Source: Daejeonella sp. JGW-45 (lineage in GTDB: Bacteria > Bacteroidota > Bacteroidia > Sphingobacteriales > Sphingobacteriaceae). Taken from it: DNA of 64,000 bases. The stretch is from NCBI RefSeq assembly GCF_029360805.1, contig NZ_JARKNC010000002.1, forward strand, positions 1 to 64,000, in the 5' to 3' direction. The stretch's first letter is position 1. Each line of letters begins with the position of its first letter. The position numbers were made by a program, and so were the translations under genes. Below, piece by piece: positions 6,672 to 16,881 of this stretch. The notes under the pieces are model-generated. The model had not been told where the DNA came from and did not search any database. It worked only from the letters and a program-made list of their open reading frames with translations.

Positions 6672-8729
6672 TTAAGATTTTAAACTGCGTCTCAACAGTT
6701 GCGCATTGATTGCCACGATTATAGTACTTGCACTCATCAACACCGCTCCGGCCGCCGGACTAAGCATGAAAGCAGGATACAGAATGCCTGCGGCCAATGG
6801 AATGGCTAACACGTTATAGCCTACCGCCCAGATAAGGTTCTGAATCATTTTTCTGTAGACAGCTCTTCCAAATCTTATCATACTAACTACATCCTGAGGA
6901 TCACTGTTAACTAAAATAATGTCGGCCGTTTCGGCAGCTACATCCGTTCCTGATCCTACAGCAATACCTACATCTGCCTGTGCAAGGGCAGGCGCGTCGT
7001 TAACTCCATCACCGGTCATAGCAACAATTTCTCCTTTTTGCTGAAACTCCCTTACTCTTTCCTGTTTTTGATCCGGTAGGACATTCGCTAAAAATCCGTC
7101 CATTTCTAAAGAATTCGCAACTGATTCTGCTACATGTTCATTGTCCCCCGTAAGCAGGTAGGACCGAATACCCATAGCTTTAAGTTCTGCTATAGCTGCA
7201 TGGGAAGTGGGCCGTATAGTATCCGCAAGAGTTATAATACCTACAGGCTGCTCATCAATCAGAAGGAAATTAACGGTTTCTGAAGCGTGATTTATTTGGA
7301 CAGGAATAGAAGGAATGGCTCGATTTACCTTTTTAAAGTAATTTGGTCCTCCTGCTACAATTTTTTTTCCTTTAACCGTTCCTGTAACACCTGCACCGGG
7401 CAAGTAAGCAAAGTCTCCGGATATCCAGAGTTCTAAGCCTCGAGCTTTCAAGATTTTCAATACCCCTCTCGCTATATAATGCTCGGAGTTCTGTTGCAAA
7501 GCCGCAGCATATTGCAGTATCTCATTTTCTGTATACTGATTGTCTAAAGAAATAACTTGCTTTACCTGATGGGATCCTTCAGTTAATGTTCCCGTTTTAT
7601 CAAAAATAATTAAACTCAACTTCCTTGAATCCTCAAATGCCGTACGGTTTCGGATGAGAAGTCCGTTAACTGCCGCCTGGGACGTTGAAATGGCCACCAC
7701 TAATGGGATTGCAACTCCTAAAGCATGAGGGCATGAGGTTACCATTACCGTAACCATTCTTTCCAGAGCAAACGAAAGATCACCTTCCTGACTAAACCAA
7801 TATAGGAATGTTGCAATACCAACTGTAAGGGAAATATAAGTAAGCCACTTAGCTACTTTATTGGCCAGATTTTGTGTCGTAGACTTTGTTGCCTGTGCGC
7901 TCTGTACCATATTGATCACCTTGTTCAGGTAACTTTCTTTGCCTGTACCAGTAACCAACACCTTTATTGAGCCATCTCCATTGACAGAGCCTCCTATAAC
8001 TTTATCATCTTTATGCTTTTCAACCGGAAGGCTTTCTCCGGTAAGCATACTTTCATTGACAGAAGAATGTCCCTCCGTAATCCTGCCATCAGCTGGGATC
8101 TTTTCTCCCGGTTTTACTAAAATTATATCGTTTTCTCTCAGTTCATTCAGCTGAATATCTGTCACAGAACCATTTCGTTCGACATGGACATTTGAAGGAA
8201 GCAGAGCCACCAGTGATTCTAATGCCCTGGACGCGGCCATCTGAGAACGCATCTCAAAATAGTGCCCTAGCAACATTATATCAATCAATGTGGCCAGTTC
8301 CCAAAAGAAATCCATCCCCTGTAATCCGAAAATGACAGCCATACTGTATACAAAAGCTACAAGGATCGCTACCCCGATAAGGGTCATCATACCGGGATTC
8401 GCGTTCTTAATTTCATTCAGCATTCCCGACAGAAATGGCTTTCCACCATAGAGAAAAACAACAGAGCTAAACCCCAACAGCAGGAGATCCGCTCCGGGAA
8501 AGTCTAATTGATATCCAAACCAATGCTGGACCATCTTCGAAAGAAGCAAAATTGGAATCGTCAGAATAATACAAATCCAAAACCGCTTTAAGAAATCGCT
8601 GGTATGGTGCCCCATATGTTCGTGGTGGGACGAGCGGTCATCATGAGCTTTAGCGCCATGTTTTGTCGCATGGGTGCTATGCTTCGCTTCCTGATGAATG
8701 TTTTCATGGTGATGCTGGTGATTTTCCAT
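6672..8729 (-). CDS. copB: Copper-translocating P-type ATPase, CopB type (CPH motif)
   Basis: This 685-residue P1B-type ATPase exports copper or silver across the inner membrane. The first 45 residues are very His-rich. Visible motifs are TGES (230-233), the metal-site CPH (333-335), the phosphorylation site DKTGT (377-381) and GDGVND (573-578). CPH rather than CPC places it with CopB-like pumps. The P1B nucleotide-domain motif, normally SEHP, reads SEHYIA at 415-420, so the proline is replaced by tyrosine. It lies between an RND adaptor gene and the HMA-AraC regulator gene on the minus strand, in one operon. Confidence 0.92.
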   Translation of the reverse strand: MENHQHHHENIHQEAKHSTHATKHGAKAHDDRSSHHEHMGHHTSDFLKRFWICIILTIPILLLSKMVQHWFGYQLDFPGADLLLLGFSSVVFLYGGKPFLSGMLNEIKNANPGMMTLIGVAILVAFVYSMAVIFGLQGMDFFWELATLIDIMLLGHYFEMRSQMAASRALESLVALLPSNVHVERNGSVTDIQLNELRENDIILVKPGEKIPADGRITEGHSSVNESMLTGESLPVEKHKDDKVIGGSVNGDGSIKVLVTGTGKESYLNKVINMVQSAQATKSTTQNLANKVAKWLTYISLTVGIATFLYWFSQEGDLSFALERMVTVMVTSCPHALGVAIPLVVAISTSQAAVNGLLIRNRTAFEDSRKLSLIIFDKTGTLTEGSHQVKQVISLDNQYTENEILQYAAALQQNSEHYIARGVLKILKARGLELWISGDFAYLPGAGVTGTVKGKKIVAGGPNYFKKVNRAIPSIPVQINHASETVNFLLIDEQPVGIITLADTIRPTSHAAIAELKAMGIRSYLLTGDNEHVAESVANSLEMDGFLANVLPDQKQERVREFQQKGEIVAMTGDGVNDAPALAQADVGIAVGSGTDVAAETADIILVNSDPQDVVSMIRFGRAVYRKMIQNLIWAVGYNVLAIPLAAGILYPAFMLSPAAGAVLMSASTIIVAINAQLLRRSLKS

Positions 8730-8747
8730 AATTACATTTTAGCTTAA

Positions 8748-9962
8748 TTACATTTTACTCATATCGTGGCCGGCCATAGGATCCAAACCCTTCTTTAAGA
8801 TATACTCACTTGACAGCAGATAAGCACCACTCACTACCACTTCCTTAACCTCTTCTAATCCTGAGGTGATAATTATTTGATTGGCGTCTTCCTGCCCGGT
8901 TGTCACCATTCTCGGTGAAAAGGTATTTTTGCCGGTTTTAACCCAGACATGGGCGCCCTTTCCATCCCGGACTACCGCAGCTAAAGGGATGGCGAATCCA
9001 TTGTTAATTTTTCCTGTACTTAACAATACAGTGGCATGCATTCCCGGTTGAAGCTTCCCCTTGCTTTGTATCGATGCACGAACCTTTAGTATCTGACTCG
9101 AAGGGTCTATCTGGGGAGAGATGAAATTTATCTTCAATGTCTGTTCAAATTCCGGAAAGCCGTTGACCGATACGTTGACAGGAGTACCCAGGCTTATCGA
9201 ACTGGCTTCGGCCGGATAAACGTCAGCTTCTACCCATAACTGGTCGAAATTTTCCAATCTTAGGATTGAAGAACCCTCTGAAACATATTGTCCTTCGGAA
9301 ACACTTACTTCCTTAACAACACCTGAAGCGGCCGCATTGATGGTTACATAAGGTGAGATTTTGTTCGCCCGCAGCAAAGCGGCAATCTGCAAATCGGAGT
9401 ACCCAAATAGCTTAAGTTTATTCCTGGCTGCCTCTCTCAGTGTAATGTATATATTTTCAGCGGGGAAAGCTGCGACTTGTTTCGTCTGTAGTAAAAAGTC
9501 CTGCTGAAGCGTCTGAAGTTCCTCACTATAGATCTGAAACAGAGGCTGGCCTTTAGATACCTGGCGGCCTGTTTCTTTGACGTATAAGCGTTCAACACGC
9601 CCCGCGTACCTGCTTGATATAACTTCTGTCAACTCCGGGTTGCTAATCAGCCGGGCATTCAATACCTTAGAAGTTCCCAAATTAGCTGCTGCAATTTGCA
9701 TGGTTGTAATATTAGCCAGCTGAACCTGGCTATCCATTAATATAAGCTCATTTTTATCGCTGCCACTACTTACTGGAACTAAGTCCATTCCGCAAACCGG
9801 ACAGGATCCGGGAGCGTCTTTTATGACCTGCGGGTGCATAGGACAAGTATATTTCTGAGCGGTAACTGCTTTTTCATCATTGCTGCAAGCTGCAATAAAC
9901 AGAGACGGCATTATACTAGCCAGAGCCAAGCTTCTAATAAATCTTTTCCTTTCCATACTCAT
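8748..9962 (-). CDS. cusB: RND efflux periplasmic adaptor with heavy-metal-binding domain (CusB-like)
   Basis: This 404-residue membrane-fusion protein carries a lipoprotein-type signal ([10 protein letters not shown], acylation Cys at about 26). It is followed by a metal-binding motif YTCPMHP...CPVCGMDL (about 38-62), then the barrel-sandwich and beta-barrel domains of CusB-like adaptors. It would link the CusA pump to the TolC-like channel and pass Cu(I) or Ag(I) to the pump. The start overlaps the end of the preceding adaptor gene by 4 bases, which indicates translational coupling. Having two adaptors in tandem is noteworthy. Confidence 0.9.
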   Translation of the reverse strand: MSMERKRFIRSLALASIMPSLFIAACSNDEKAVTAQKYTCPMHPQVIKDAPGSCPVCGMDLVPVSSGSDKNELILMDSQVQLANITTMQIAAANLGTSKVLNARLISNPELTEVISSRYAGRVERLYVKETGRQVSKGQPLFQIYSEELQTLQQDFLLQTKQVAAFPAENIYITLREAARNKLKLFGYSDLQIAALLRANKISPYVTINAAASGVVKEVSVSEGQYVSEGSSILRLENFDQLWVEADVYPAEASSISLGTPVNVSVNGFPEFEQTLKINFISPQIDPSSQILKVRASIQSKGKLQPGMHATVLLSTGKINNGFAIPLAAVVRDGKGAHVWVKTGKNTFSPRMVTTGQEDANQIIITSGLEEVKEVVVSGAYLLSSEYILKKGLDPMAGHDMSKM

Positions 9963-11311
9963 TGCTCATTTAAATGTTGCACATTAATAAAGCTCTCGCT
10001 GTCTACCAGGAACCAGGCGTTTAAGGCCACCTCCTTTTTGCTGTCAAGGCTGCTGCCTATATCTACCCATTGCCCGGAAACACCCTTCACGTCAACATAT
10101 ACCGGCAGAAAGGCACCATTACGCTTAATGAAAGATACAAAACGCCTCCCCAATTGAAGCACTGCAGTACGGGGCAGCCAGGTTCCGCTCGTTCGGTTGA
10201 TTTCGCTTTGTACGGTGATCAGTTCCCCTACCTTCCACGTTTTATCTGTATTGCTCAGAGTTGCCCTGACAAGCGAATAATTAGTCCCATCATTATAATA
10301 AGGCTGGATCAGGCTCACGGGAACCCGGCTTCTTTTTGTGCTCATGTCAATGGATTGCACGTCGATCATTGTTCCTCTTTTAAATTTATCCAGGTCGCCG
10401 GGTGTTACATAGAATTCTGCCCAAACCTGATTTGAATTAACCAGGTTAAACATTCTTTGCCCTGCAGCCAGATATTGTCCTTCTCTCAGCTGCAGAGGAG
10501 CATTGGAAGTGACATCAGGTGTTTGCGGCTTTGGCCCCGTGCCCGAACCGGACATCCCTCCCATCGCAGAGCTGCTGCCGGCGGAAGATTCCGAAGTGAT
10601 CAATGTGCTTCCTGCTGAAGCCGAGCCAGCTGAAGATTGCACGGTTTGTGGCTCCGATACATAGCCGCTATACGGACTGTAAATACTCACCGTGTAGTCG
10701 ACCTTACCAGTGCTGAGAACATGGTTGATTTGCTGTTCTGTAAATCCTAAAAGCCGAAGCTTCTTTTTTGCCTGTTCTAAAAGAACAGGTTCATTATTAC
10801 TTTTTAAAAAGAGTAATTCCTGTTGGGCGTCCGCTAAGTCCGGGCTATAAATATCCATCAGCTTCTGTCCTTTGGATACAGCCTGGTAATTATACTTTAT
10901 ATATAGTTTCTCAATTCTTCCGCTTACCCTGGAGGAAACTGAATTTTGGTTATTCGTATTATAATTGATCAGTCCTTTGACGTTCACATCCCGGGAACGT
11001 GTACCTGGCGAGGGATAAACGGTCTTTATCTCAGAAATTACCAATTCATTTGTCGGCTTAATTAAGCGCGCCAGGGTGTCATTGATGCCCGCGTCTGCCC
11101 CGACCGAATTAACCGGAACCAGATCCATCCCGCAGATGGGACAGGCCCCCGGTTCATCTTTCACTATTTCAGGATGCATCGGGCAAGTATATTTTGCTAC
11201 TGAATCAATATCTACTCCTTCGTTCTTAGTATTGCAAGCAGAAAGTAACAGAAAAGCCAATAAAACAATAACTGGAAAATTACCTTTCAATATTTTTCTC
11301 ATAATCGACAA
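9959..11311 (-). CDS. Second RND efflux periplasmic adaptor with heavy-metal-binding domain
   Basis: This 450-residue adaptor has a lipoprotein signal ([10 protein letters not shown]) and the same metal-binding motif [15 protein letters not shown]...CPICGMDL near the N-terminus. It differs from the next adaptor by a Ser/Gly/Met-rich insertion around residues 225-270 (for example [13 protein letters not shown]), which could contribute Met ligands. It is probably the partner of the same CusA pump. It overlaps the TolC-like gene by 32 bases and the following adaptor by 4 bases. Confidence 0.9.
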   Translation of the reverse strand: MSIMRKILKGNFPVIVLLAFLLLSACNTKNEGVDIDSVAKYTCPMHPEIVKDEPGACPICGMDLVPVNSVGADAGINDTLARLIKPTNELVISEIKTVYPSPGTRSRDVNVKGLINYNTNNQNSVSSRVSGRIEKLYIKYNYQAVSKGQKLMDIYSPDLADAQQELLFLKSNNEPVLLEQAKKKLRLLGFTEQQINHVLSTGKVDYTVSIYSPYSGYVSEPQTVQSSAGSASAGSTLITSESSAGSSSAMGGMSGSGTGPKPQTPDVTSNAPLQLREGQYLAAGQRMFNLVNSNQVWAEFYVTPGDLDKFKRGTMIDVQSIDMSTKRSRVPVSLIQPYYNDGTNYSLVRATLSNTDKTWKVGELITVQSEINRTSGTWLPRTAVLQLGRRFVSFIKRNGAFLPVYVDVKGVSGQWVDIGSSLDSKKEVALNAWFLVDSESFINVQHLNEQ

Positions 11312-12527
11312 TCATTTGATAAAATTTCTTCAACTGCTCTGTATAGCTCATTTGAGCCATGTTTACCGCTTCCCAACCTTCAATCACTGTGCTTATATCG
11401 GCCTTGTTTTCCTGATAGGAAAGCATCGATGCTTTCAGATTTTTGGACAAAGCGGGCAGGATCTTACTTTCGTAATTTCTCAACTGAGTTTGCATGGTTA
11501 TCAGTTCTGCTTCCATCGATTTTGTCATCCCAAGCGCTTCCGATAACATCCCTTCTTTTTGGAGCAACATGGCTTCCCTTTCGAAGTTCATTGATTTTAT
11601 TTCTGATCTGTACATCTTAGCTGACCAAGGAGCAATTGGAATTGACACCATGCCCATAATCGTATACTGATTGGGCATCATATTGGAGCGTGGCGACATG
11701 TGTTCCAACCGCAGGCGGAGATCAGGCTTTGCGTCCTGTCTTATTTGATTGATATTAAGTTCGACTGAACGAATGGAGCGATCCATTTGTCGGATGTCAC
11801 TCCTCTTCTCTGCTAAATAGGCCCTATCCAGAACAGCAATTGGGTTGAACCCCGGCCGGGCAGACGTATCTACACTGAAATCTGAATTGACCGGACGATA
11901 CATAAGGGCATTTAAAGCAATTTTCTTAGAACGAATCTCGCTCTCAGTCATTAAGATCATGTTTTCCGATTCGTAAAGACGCCCCTCGGCTTTAAAGACC
12001 TGACCCAGGGATCCCTGATTAAAAGGATAGCGTATTTCAGCCAGCTTTTTCATTGTTCCCATGATTGTATGGTTCTCTTTTTGAAAAGCGATCTTTTTAA
12101 TAGCTACCAGCAGATCATAATACAGCTCCTTTGCTCGGGCCCTTAACTCGTTTGCCTGTACAGCCTGCGAAGCTCTGGTTATAGCGGACTGAGCAGCCAG
12201 ATACTCCGCCTTTGCCTTCGCCTTTGCCGGGTTAGGAATATCCTGTTCCGCAGACAACATCCAGGAACCACGGTCTGCCTCATTCATAACCCTCGAACCG
12301 GGATAGGGCGTCATAAATGTTCCTGCTCCAACCATTGGCGCCATCCAGGCCCTGGCACCTTCTACTCTTGCCTCCTGACTTTTCACCTGGCTGTTAAAAG
12401 CTTTCAGGTTTGGGTGATTGGAACTAATTTCCTGCAAAACCTTATCCAGGCTTAATACTTCCTGAGCACATAAAGTGGCCGAACTAGCTAGCAATACGAC
12501 CAGGATAAAATTTTTAATGATGGACAT
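11280..12527 (-). CDS. cusC: TolC family outer membrane efflux protein (CusC-like)
   Basis: The protein has about 415 residues from ATG 12527, chosen because it gives a clean signal peptide ([22 protein letters not shown]). An ATG at 12548 would add seven residues that spoil it. The rest is long amphipathic helices with two repeats, as in TolC-type outer membrane channels (for example [20 protein letters not shown]). It is the exit duct of the Cus-like tripartite pump. The start overlaps the 3' end of the upstream pump gene by 14 bases. Confidence 0.88.
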   Translation of the reverse strand: MSIIKNFILVVLLASSATLCAQEVLSLDKVLQEISSNHPNLKAFNSQVKSQEARVEGARAWMAPMVGAGTFMTPYPGSRVMNEADRGSWMLSAEQDIPNPAKAKAKAEYLAAQSAITRASQAVQANELRARAKELYYDLLVAIKKIAFQKENHTIMGTMKKLAEIRYPFNQGSLGQVFKAEGRLYESENMILMTESEIRSKKIALNALMYRPVNSDFSVDTSARPGFNPIAVLDRAYLAEKRSDIRQMDRSIRSVELNINQIRQDAKPDLRLRLEHMSPRSNMMPNQYTIMGMVSIPIAPWSAKMYRSEIKSMNFEREAMLLQKEGMLSEALGMTKSMEAELITMQTQLRNYESKILPALSKNLKASMLSYQENKADISTVIEGWEAVNMAQMSYTEQLKKFYQMIVDYEKNIER

Positions 12528-14463
12528 CGTGCACCTCCAGTTTTCCAAACTTTTTTAATTCATATTCTTTCGTCATCAGAAAGATGAGCGGTGTAACTAA
12601 CAGGATATGTGTAGAGGATGTTAGAACTCCTCCGATCATCGGCAGTACGATGGGCTGCATCATGTCGCTTCCCACTCCTGTAGACCACAGGACGGGTATT
12701 AAGCCGAAAAGAGCAACACATACCGTCATGGTTTTTGGCCGCAGACGTTTTGCTGCACCGTTGATAACATATTCCCTTAAATCTTCTTTGGTAATAGTGT
12801 CACTTGAATTACCCTTTAATGCCACCAGTTGTTTCATTGCATCGTTCAGATAAATGACCATCACCACTCCGGTTTCAACCGCAATCCCAAACAATGCAAT
12901 AAATCCAACGGCAACAGCAACCGACATGTTAACGCCCCAAAAATAGATGATGTAGGCGCCACCGATCAGGGCAAAGGGAATAGTTACTAAACTTAGAAAT
13001 GCCTCCCTGGCCGATTTAAATGCCAGGTACAGTGACAGGAAGATAATGATCAGGACAATAGGCAGAATATAGATCAAGGTCTGTTGTCCGCGGATCAGAT
13101 TCTCGTACTGCCCGCTCCATTCCACAAAGTATCCGCTCGGAAGTGTCAGATCTTTGTTTAGTGTCTCCACCGCCTCCTGAACCGTACTTCCCAAATCCCG
13201 TTCCCTAACGTTGAACATCACAGCGCCTCTTAATAACGCGTTATCTGAAGTGATCATCGGAGGACCATCGGCAAAGCGAATATCTGTAACAGCAGACAGC
13301 GGAATTGTGCCGGCATCAGGAGAAATTACTGGTATCCGTTTGATCAGGTCGATACTATTCCTGAAATCCTGACCCAATCTTAAATGAATGCCAAAGCGTT
13401 GACGGCCTTCAATAGTAGTCCCAAATGGTGCACCTCCGATAGCTGTCTCGACTGTGGCATTTATATCATCTACGCTCAGCCCATAGCGCTCCAACTGGTC
13501 ACGTTTAATATCAATTTCAAGATATTTTCCACCAGTTACGGGCTCTACATACAAATCCTTAACGCCATCAACGTTTTGCAGCAAAGACTGCACTTTTTTG
13601 GATACCGCAGCAATCTGATTTAAATCCTGACCATAGACCTTGATACCAACGTCGGTACGGATTCCGGTAGAGAGCATATTAATGCGGTTTATGATGGGTT
13701 GTGTCCATCCGTTCACTACGCCGGGGATTTGAAGCTTGGCGTCCAATTCTGCAATGATGTCTTTTTTAGTGATCCCTGGCCGCCAATCCTTCTTCGGCTT
13801 TAACGATATGATCGTTTCAATCATGCTGATCGGTGAGTTATCGGTTGCAGTATTCGCTCTTCCTGCTTTACCCAAGACCTTTTCTACTTCGGGAACAGAC
13901 TTGATTAATTTATCCTGCACCTGCAGAATACGTTTAGCTTCTGCATTGGATACATCTGGCAAAGTAACAGGCATAAAGAGGATAGACTGCTCGTCAAGCG
14001 GCGGCATAAACTCCCTCCCCAGACTCATCACTAGTGGAACGCTTATTAAAAGAGCAACGATATTGATTCCTATCGTAGTTTTTCGATACTTCATACAAGC
14101 CCGTATAACAGGCTCATATTTCTTTTCCATCCATCTGTTAATGGGGTTTTCATTTTCTGAACGGAACCTTCCTTTCATGAAAAAAGAGATGATAACCGGT
14201 GCCAGGGTGATAACCAGTATCGCATCAACCAGTAATATAAATGTTTTCGTATAAGCCAGGGGATGAAAAAGTTTCCCTTCCTGTCCGGTTAAGAGAAATA
14301 CCGGTAGGAACGAGGTGATGATAATTATGGTAGAGTAAAAAACACCCCGTGATACCTGCTTACAGGCTTTTTCTATAATAGTAAGTCTTTCTTCGCTGGA
14401 AAGTTCTACATAGTCTTTTTGATTGTTCTTTCTCCTGAAAAAACGGCTTAATCTATTCTGCAT
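12514..14463 (-). CDS. cusA: CusA-type RND pump, C-terminal part (split gene)
   Basis: This 649-residue ORF carries TM5 onward of a heavy-metal RND pump. It reads VSRGVFYSTIIIITSFLPVF at the start of the membrane region, has the second periplasmic porter domain, and ends with the second half of the membrane bundle (FGIAVETGVVMV contains the relay Glu). A whole CusA is about 1040-1050 residues, and this ORF plus the next one (434) together match that. Its ATG overlaps the stop of the first half by 11 bases and is in a +1 frame. It is preceded by GGAGG (plus-strand 14472-14476) at an 8-base spacing, so independent translation is plausible. Confidence 0.85.
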   Translation of the reverse strand: MQNRLSRFFRRKNNQKDYVELSSEERLTIIEKACKQVSRGVFYSTIIIITSFLPVFLLTGQEGKLFHPLAYTKTFILLVDAILVITLAPVIISFFMKGRFRSENENPINRWMEKKYEPVIRACMKYRKTTIGINIVALLISVPLVMSLGREFMPPLDEQSILFMPVTLPDVSNAEAKRILQVQDKLIKSVPEVEKVLGKAGRANTATDNSPISMIETIISLKPKKDWRPGITKKDIIAELDAKLQIPGVVNGWTQPIINRINMLSTGIRTDVGIKVYGQDLNQIAAVSKKVQSLLQNVDGVKDLYVEPVTGGKYLEIDIKRDQLERYGLSVDDINATVETAIGGAPFGTTIEGRQRFGIHLRLGQDFRNSIDLIKRIPVISPDAGTIPLSAVTDIRFADGPPMITSDNALLRGAVMFNVRERDLGSTVQEAVETLNKDLTLPSGYFVEWSGQYENLIRGQQTLIYILPIVLIIIFLSLYLAFKSAREAFLSLVTIPFALIGGAYIIYFWGVNMSVAVAVGFIALFGIAVETGVVMVIYLNDAMKQLVALKGNSSDTITKEDLREYVINGAAKRLRPKTMTVCVALFGLIPVLWSTGVGSDMMQPIVLPMIGGVLTSSTHILLVTPLIFLMTKEYELKKFGKLEVHDVHH

Positions 14464-15757
14464 CTGTTTTCCCTCCGTTCATCGTTTCGTTAAGTTGAGC
14501 CTGCCGCATGGCAAGATGTTTATAAGAGTTTTCGGCCATAATAATTCCATTATCCACGATTACACCAATGGCCAGCGCAATTCCGGTCAGGGACATAATA
14601 TTTGAGGAGATATCAAATGCATTTAAAATAATAAAGCTCGCTGCTATCGTGATTGGAATCTGGATAATAATACTCACAGCACTCCTCCAATGAAATAAGA
14701 ATGCGATTACGATCAGGGAAACCACTATCATCTCCTCGATCAGAGTCGTTTTAATAGATGAAATTGCTTCTTCAATTAATTCACCTCTGTCATAAACAAT
14801 GTTAAATTTCATGCCCTCAGGCAAGCCCTTGCTTACCTCGGCCATCTTTTCTTTCACTTTGATAATTGTTTCATCTGCATTCTCTCCGTAACGCAATACC
14901 ACAATTCCTCCAACAACCTCCCCTTCACCATTGTAGTCGAATATCCCCAGACGACTTTCACCAGCCATCTGTACTGTGGCTACATCTTTTATTTTAACGG
15001 GTATGGAGTTCTGCGTCCGGATAGCAAGGTTTTCCAACTCCTCGATCGATTTCAGGTACCCGGTTGTCTTAATGATGTATCCAACATCACTCATCTCAAA
15101 TTTGCGGCCTCCGGCTTCATTGTTATTCGAATTTACAGCGCGGGTAATGTCAGATATGGCTAGTTTATAATAAGTAAGTTTATTCGGATCAATGTTTATC
15201 TGGTACTGCTTTTGAAAACCGCCAAAGGAAGCAATCTCACTCACTCCAGGAACATTTTGAAGCGCAAATTTGACATACCAATCCTGGACTGCCCGCTGTT
15301 CTCCGAGATCCATTCCTGGTGCATCAAGTGTATACCATAATACATGCCCAACTCCCGTACCGTCTGGTCCCATAGTGGGTGTTACTCCCGCAGGTAAAGC
15401 ATTATTGATTGAACTCAGCCTCTCGAGAACCCGGGAGCGAGCCCAGTAAACATCCACATCATCTTCGAAAATGACGTAAATAAAACTCATTCCAAACATG
15501 GAATTAGCCCTTACATACTTTACTTTAGGTAAGCCCTGCAGGTTTGTCACCAGCGGGTACGTAATTTGATCTTCAATGATCTGTGGGCTTCTGCCCATCC
15601 ATTCAGTGAACACGATTACCTGATTTTCAGATAAATCGGGTATAGCATCTATTTTGCTTGTCTTGACGGAATAAATTCCCCAGCCAAAAATTACGACGGC
15701 AAAAAGAAGTACCAGAAACCTGTTGCGCAATGAAAATGCGATAAGTTTTTCTACCAT
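14453..15757 (-). CDS. cusA: CusA-type RND pump, N-terminal part (split gene)
   Basis: This 434-residue ORF holds TM1 (MVEKLIAFSLRNRFLVLLFA), the first periplasmic porter domain, and TM2-TM4 ending in GVIVDNGIIMAENSYKHLA, which includes the conserved relay Asp. It ends at TAG in the cytoplasmic TM4-TM5 loop, exactly where the second ORF takes over. The substrate is inferred to be Cu(I)/Ag(I) from the CusA-type motifs and the neighbours. Either the gene is naturally split in two cooperating polypeptides, or an indel has broken it. Confidence 0.85.
   Translation of the reverse strand: MVEKLIAFSLRNRFLVLLFAVVIFGWGIYSVKTSKIDAIPDLSENQVIVFTEWMGRSPQIIEDQITYPLVTNLQGLPKVKYVRANSMFGMSFIYVIFEDDVDVYWARSRVLERLSSINNALPAGVTPTMGPDGTGVGHVLWYTLDAPGMDLGEQRAVQDWYVKFALQNVPGVSEIASFGGFQKQYQINIDPNKLTYYKLAISDITRAVNSNNNEAGGRKFEMSDVGYIIKTTGYLKSIEELENLAIRTQNSIPVKIKDVATVQMAGESRLGIFDYNGEGEVVGGIVVLRYGENADETIIKVKEKMAEVSKGLPEGMKFNIVYDRGELIEEAISSIKTTLIEEMIVVSLIVIAFLFHWRSAVSIIIQIPITIAASFIILNAFDISSNIMSLTGIALAIGVIVDNGIIMAENSYKHLAMRQAQLNETMNGGKTDAE
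14461..14476 (-). promoter_or_regulatory. Shine-Dalgarno-like site in front of the second CusA ORF
   Basis: On the minus strand GGAGG is followed by 8 bases and ATG. Such strong sites are uncommon in Bacteroidota, so it supports reinitiation at the internal ATG. The same bases also encode Gly-Gly in the first ORF, so chance is possible. Confidence 0.4.
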
Positions 15758-15875
15758 TATTTTAATGTTGATGACCGATATGGTCCTCTGTTGGTGACGT
15801 GACCGAAACGAAAAACGGTAACAAAGGCAAGAAATGCCCGGTCAGACCAGGAAGGCCTAAACTATCAAAGGGGTA

Positions 15876-16268
15876 TTATATACGAAAAATGCAATTTCGA
15901 ATAAAAACAGGCGTGCTGTCCGTTCGCGGTGGTGAATTGGAGACCGGCTGTTCTTCAATTAATGCTGTAGTAAAAATTTGCGGGATACCTGAATTTCTGT
16001 TCGATGGCAGATCGGTACCGAAGACACTAAAGTCAAAGGAATTGCTGCTGGTTTTTTGAGCACTATCAATCTTCAGCTCTTTACTATCATGCTTGCAGCA
16101 GTCGCCAGGCTTGTCAGCCTTCATCCCACATTCATTGCAAGCCTTGCCTTCCTTAGAAACGAAGCCCGATTCAACCACCTTACCCATGCAATAATGTACG
16201 TACACAGAAGCACCGGATGATACACCCAGATAAAAAACGGCTAATATGGTGACAATGAGATTTTTCAT
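15876..16268 (-). CDS. HYC_CC_PP family secreted protein (copy 1)
   Basis: This 130-residue protein has a signal peptide (MKNLIVTILAVFYLGVSSGA) followed by VHYCMGK (HYC at 25-27), a CNECGM pair, the DCCKH motif, and PPRTDS near the end. This is the pattern for which the family HYC_CC_PP is named. Many Cys, His and Met residues suggest periplasmic copper binding, but the family function is unproven. It is the first gene of the efflux operon, 118 bases before cusA, and is preceded by the shared copper-box promoter. Confidence 0.85.
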   Translation of the reverse strand: MKNLIVTILAVFYLGVSSGASVYVHYCMGKVVESGFVSKEGKACNECGMKADKPGDCCKHDSKELKIDSAQKTSSNSFDFSVFGTDLPSNRNSGIPQIFTTALIEEQPVSNSPPRTDSTPVFIRNCIFRI

Positions 16269-16279
16269 TTAACAGCGTA

Positions 16280-16337
16280 CAAAGATTGTCAAAAAAATCG
16301 ACATGTTTTTACATAATTTTCGGGAACTTTTATATCA
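16280..16337 (-). promoter_or_regulatory. Copper-box promoter 1 (inverted half-sites plus -7 box)
   Basis: Read on the plus strand, TTACATAA (16309-16316) is followed by 13 bases and TTATATCA (16330-16337, 6 of 8 matches to the inverse). On the minus strand the -7-like box CAATCTTTG lies at 16288-16280, with exactly 20 bases between it and the proximal half-site. The same spacing occurs upstream of 17979 and 42214. The predicted leader is only a few bases long. Confidence 0.65.
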
Positions 16338-16412
16338 TGTTCCCAGCGTTATAACACTAAACCATGTTTAGCCAATTAATTATTTTAGGCTTAATAACAA
16401 ACGGGTTGCCTG

Positions 16413-16877
16413 CTACCGCGATTTCGCCAAGCTATCACTTGTACTTTCAATCCAGGTCGTAACGAGTTTCTTTTCAAGCGAGGTGAGTTTTGCATTTCGG
16501 TGAAGAACCGTATATGTTCGTAAAGGCATATCATCCGATTTAATACTTTCTGCCATCGCTTTTAATTTACTTTGTTGTCTGCGAGGAGCATAATTACCAA
16601 ACTCACTGAAATTTAATTTGGCTTTTCCCTCTCTTATATGATGCGACAACCACCAACCAAAAGGCTGCACATAAGAATACCATGGATACCGGGTGCTATT
16701 ACTATGGCAGTCGTAACATGAGGTTTGCAAAATCGCTTTAACATCTCCTGGCATGTCGTACATAGCACTTAACTCATTTTCTGAAATATGCAAATCCGTA
16801 TTCCGCTTAGGTTGGAACAACTGTAGGAGCAGCAATATTGCCCCTACAGTAATCAGCACGTTTTTACTTCGGCTCAT
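16413..16877 (-). CDS. Haem-binding domain protein (cytochrome c-like)
   Basis: This 154-residue protein has one N-terminal membrane anchor (NVLITVGAILLLLQLF), then LQTSCYDCHSNSTRYPWYS with a CxxCH haem site, and a conserved WWLSHHIREGKAKLNFSEF region. This is the Haem_bd family (DUF-type small cytochromes) that faces the periplasm. Its role in metal handling is inferred only from position. It starts 4 bases after the DUF3347 gene, so the two are co-transcribed. Confidence 0.85.
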   Translation of the reverse strand: MSRSKNVLITVGAILLLLQLFQPKRNTDLHISENELSAMYDMPGDVKAILQTSCYDCHSNSTRYPWYSYVQPFGWWLSHHIREGKAKLNFSEFGNYAPRRQQSKLKAMAESIKSDDMPLRTYTVLHRNAKLTSLEKKLVTTWIESTSDSLAKSR

Positions 16878-16881
16878 TCAT

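Noticed and set aside
14453-14476. Programmed -1 frameshift joining the two CusA ORFs
   Set aside because: The frame relation requires +1 or -2, and no slippery heptamer in the right frame was found.
15799-16059. Plus-strand protein opposite the HYC_CC_PP gene
   Set aside because: It is antisense to a gene with a clear signal peptide and conserved motifs. Its own sequence has no recognisable domain.
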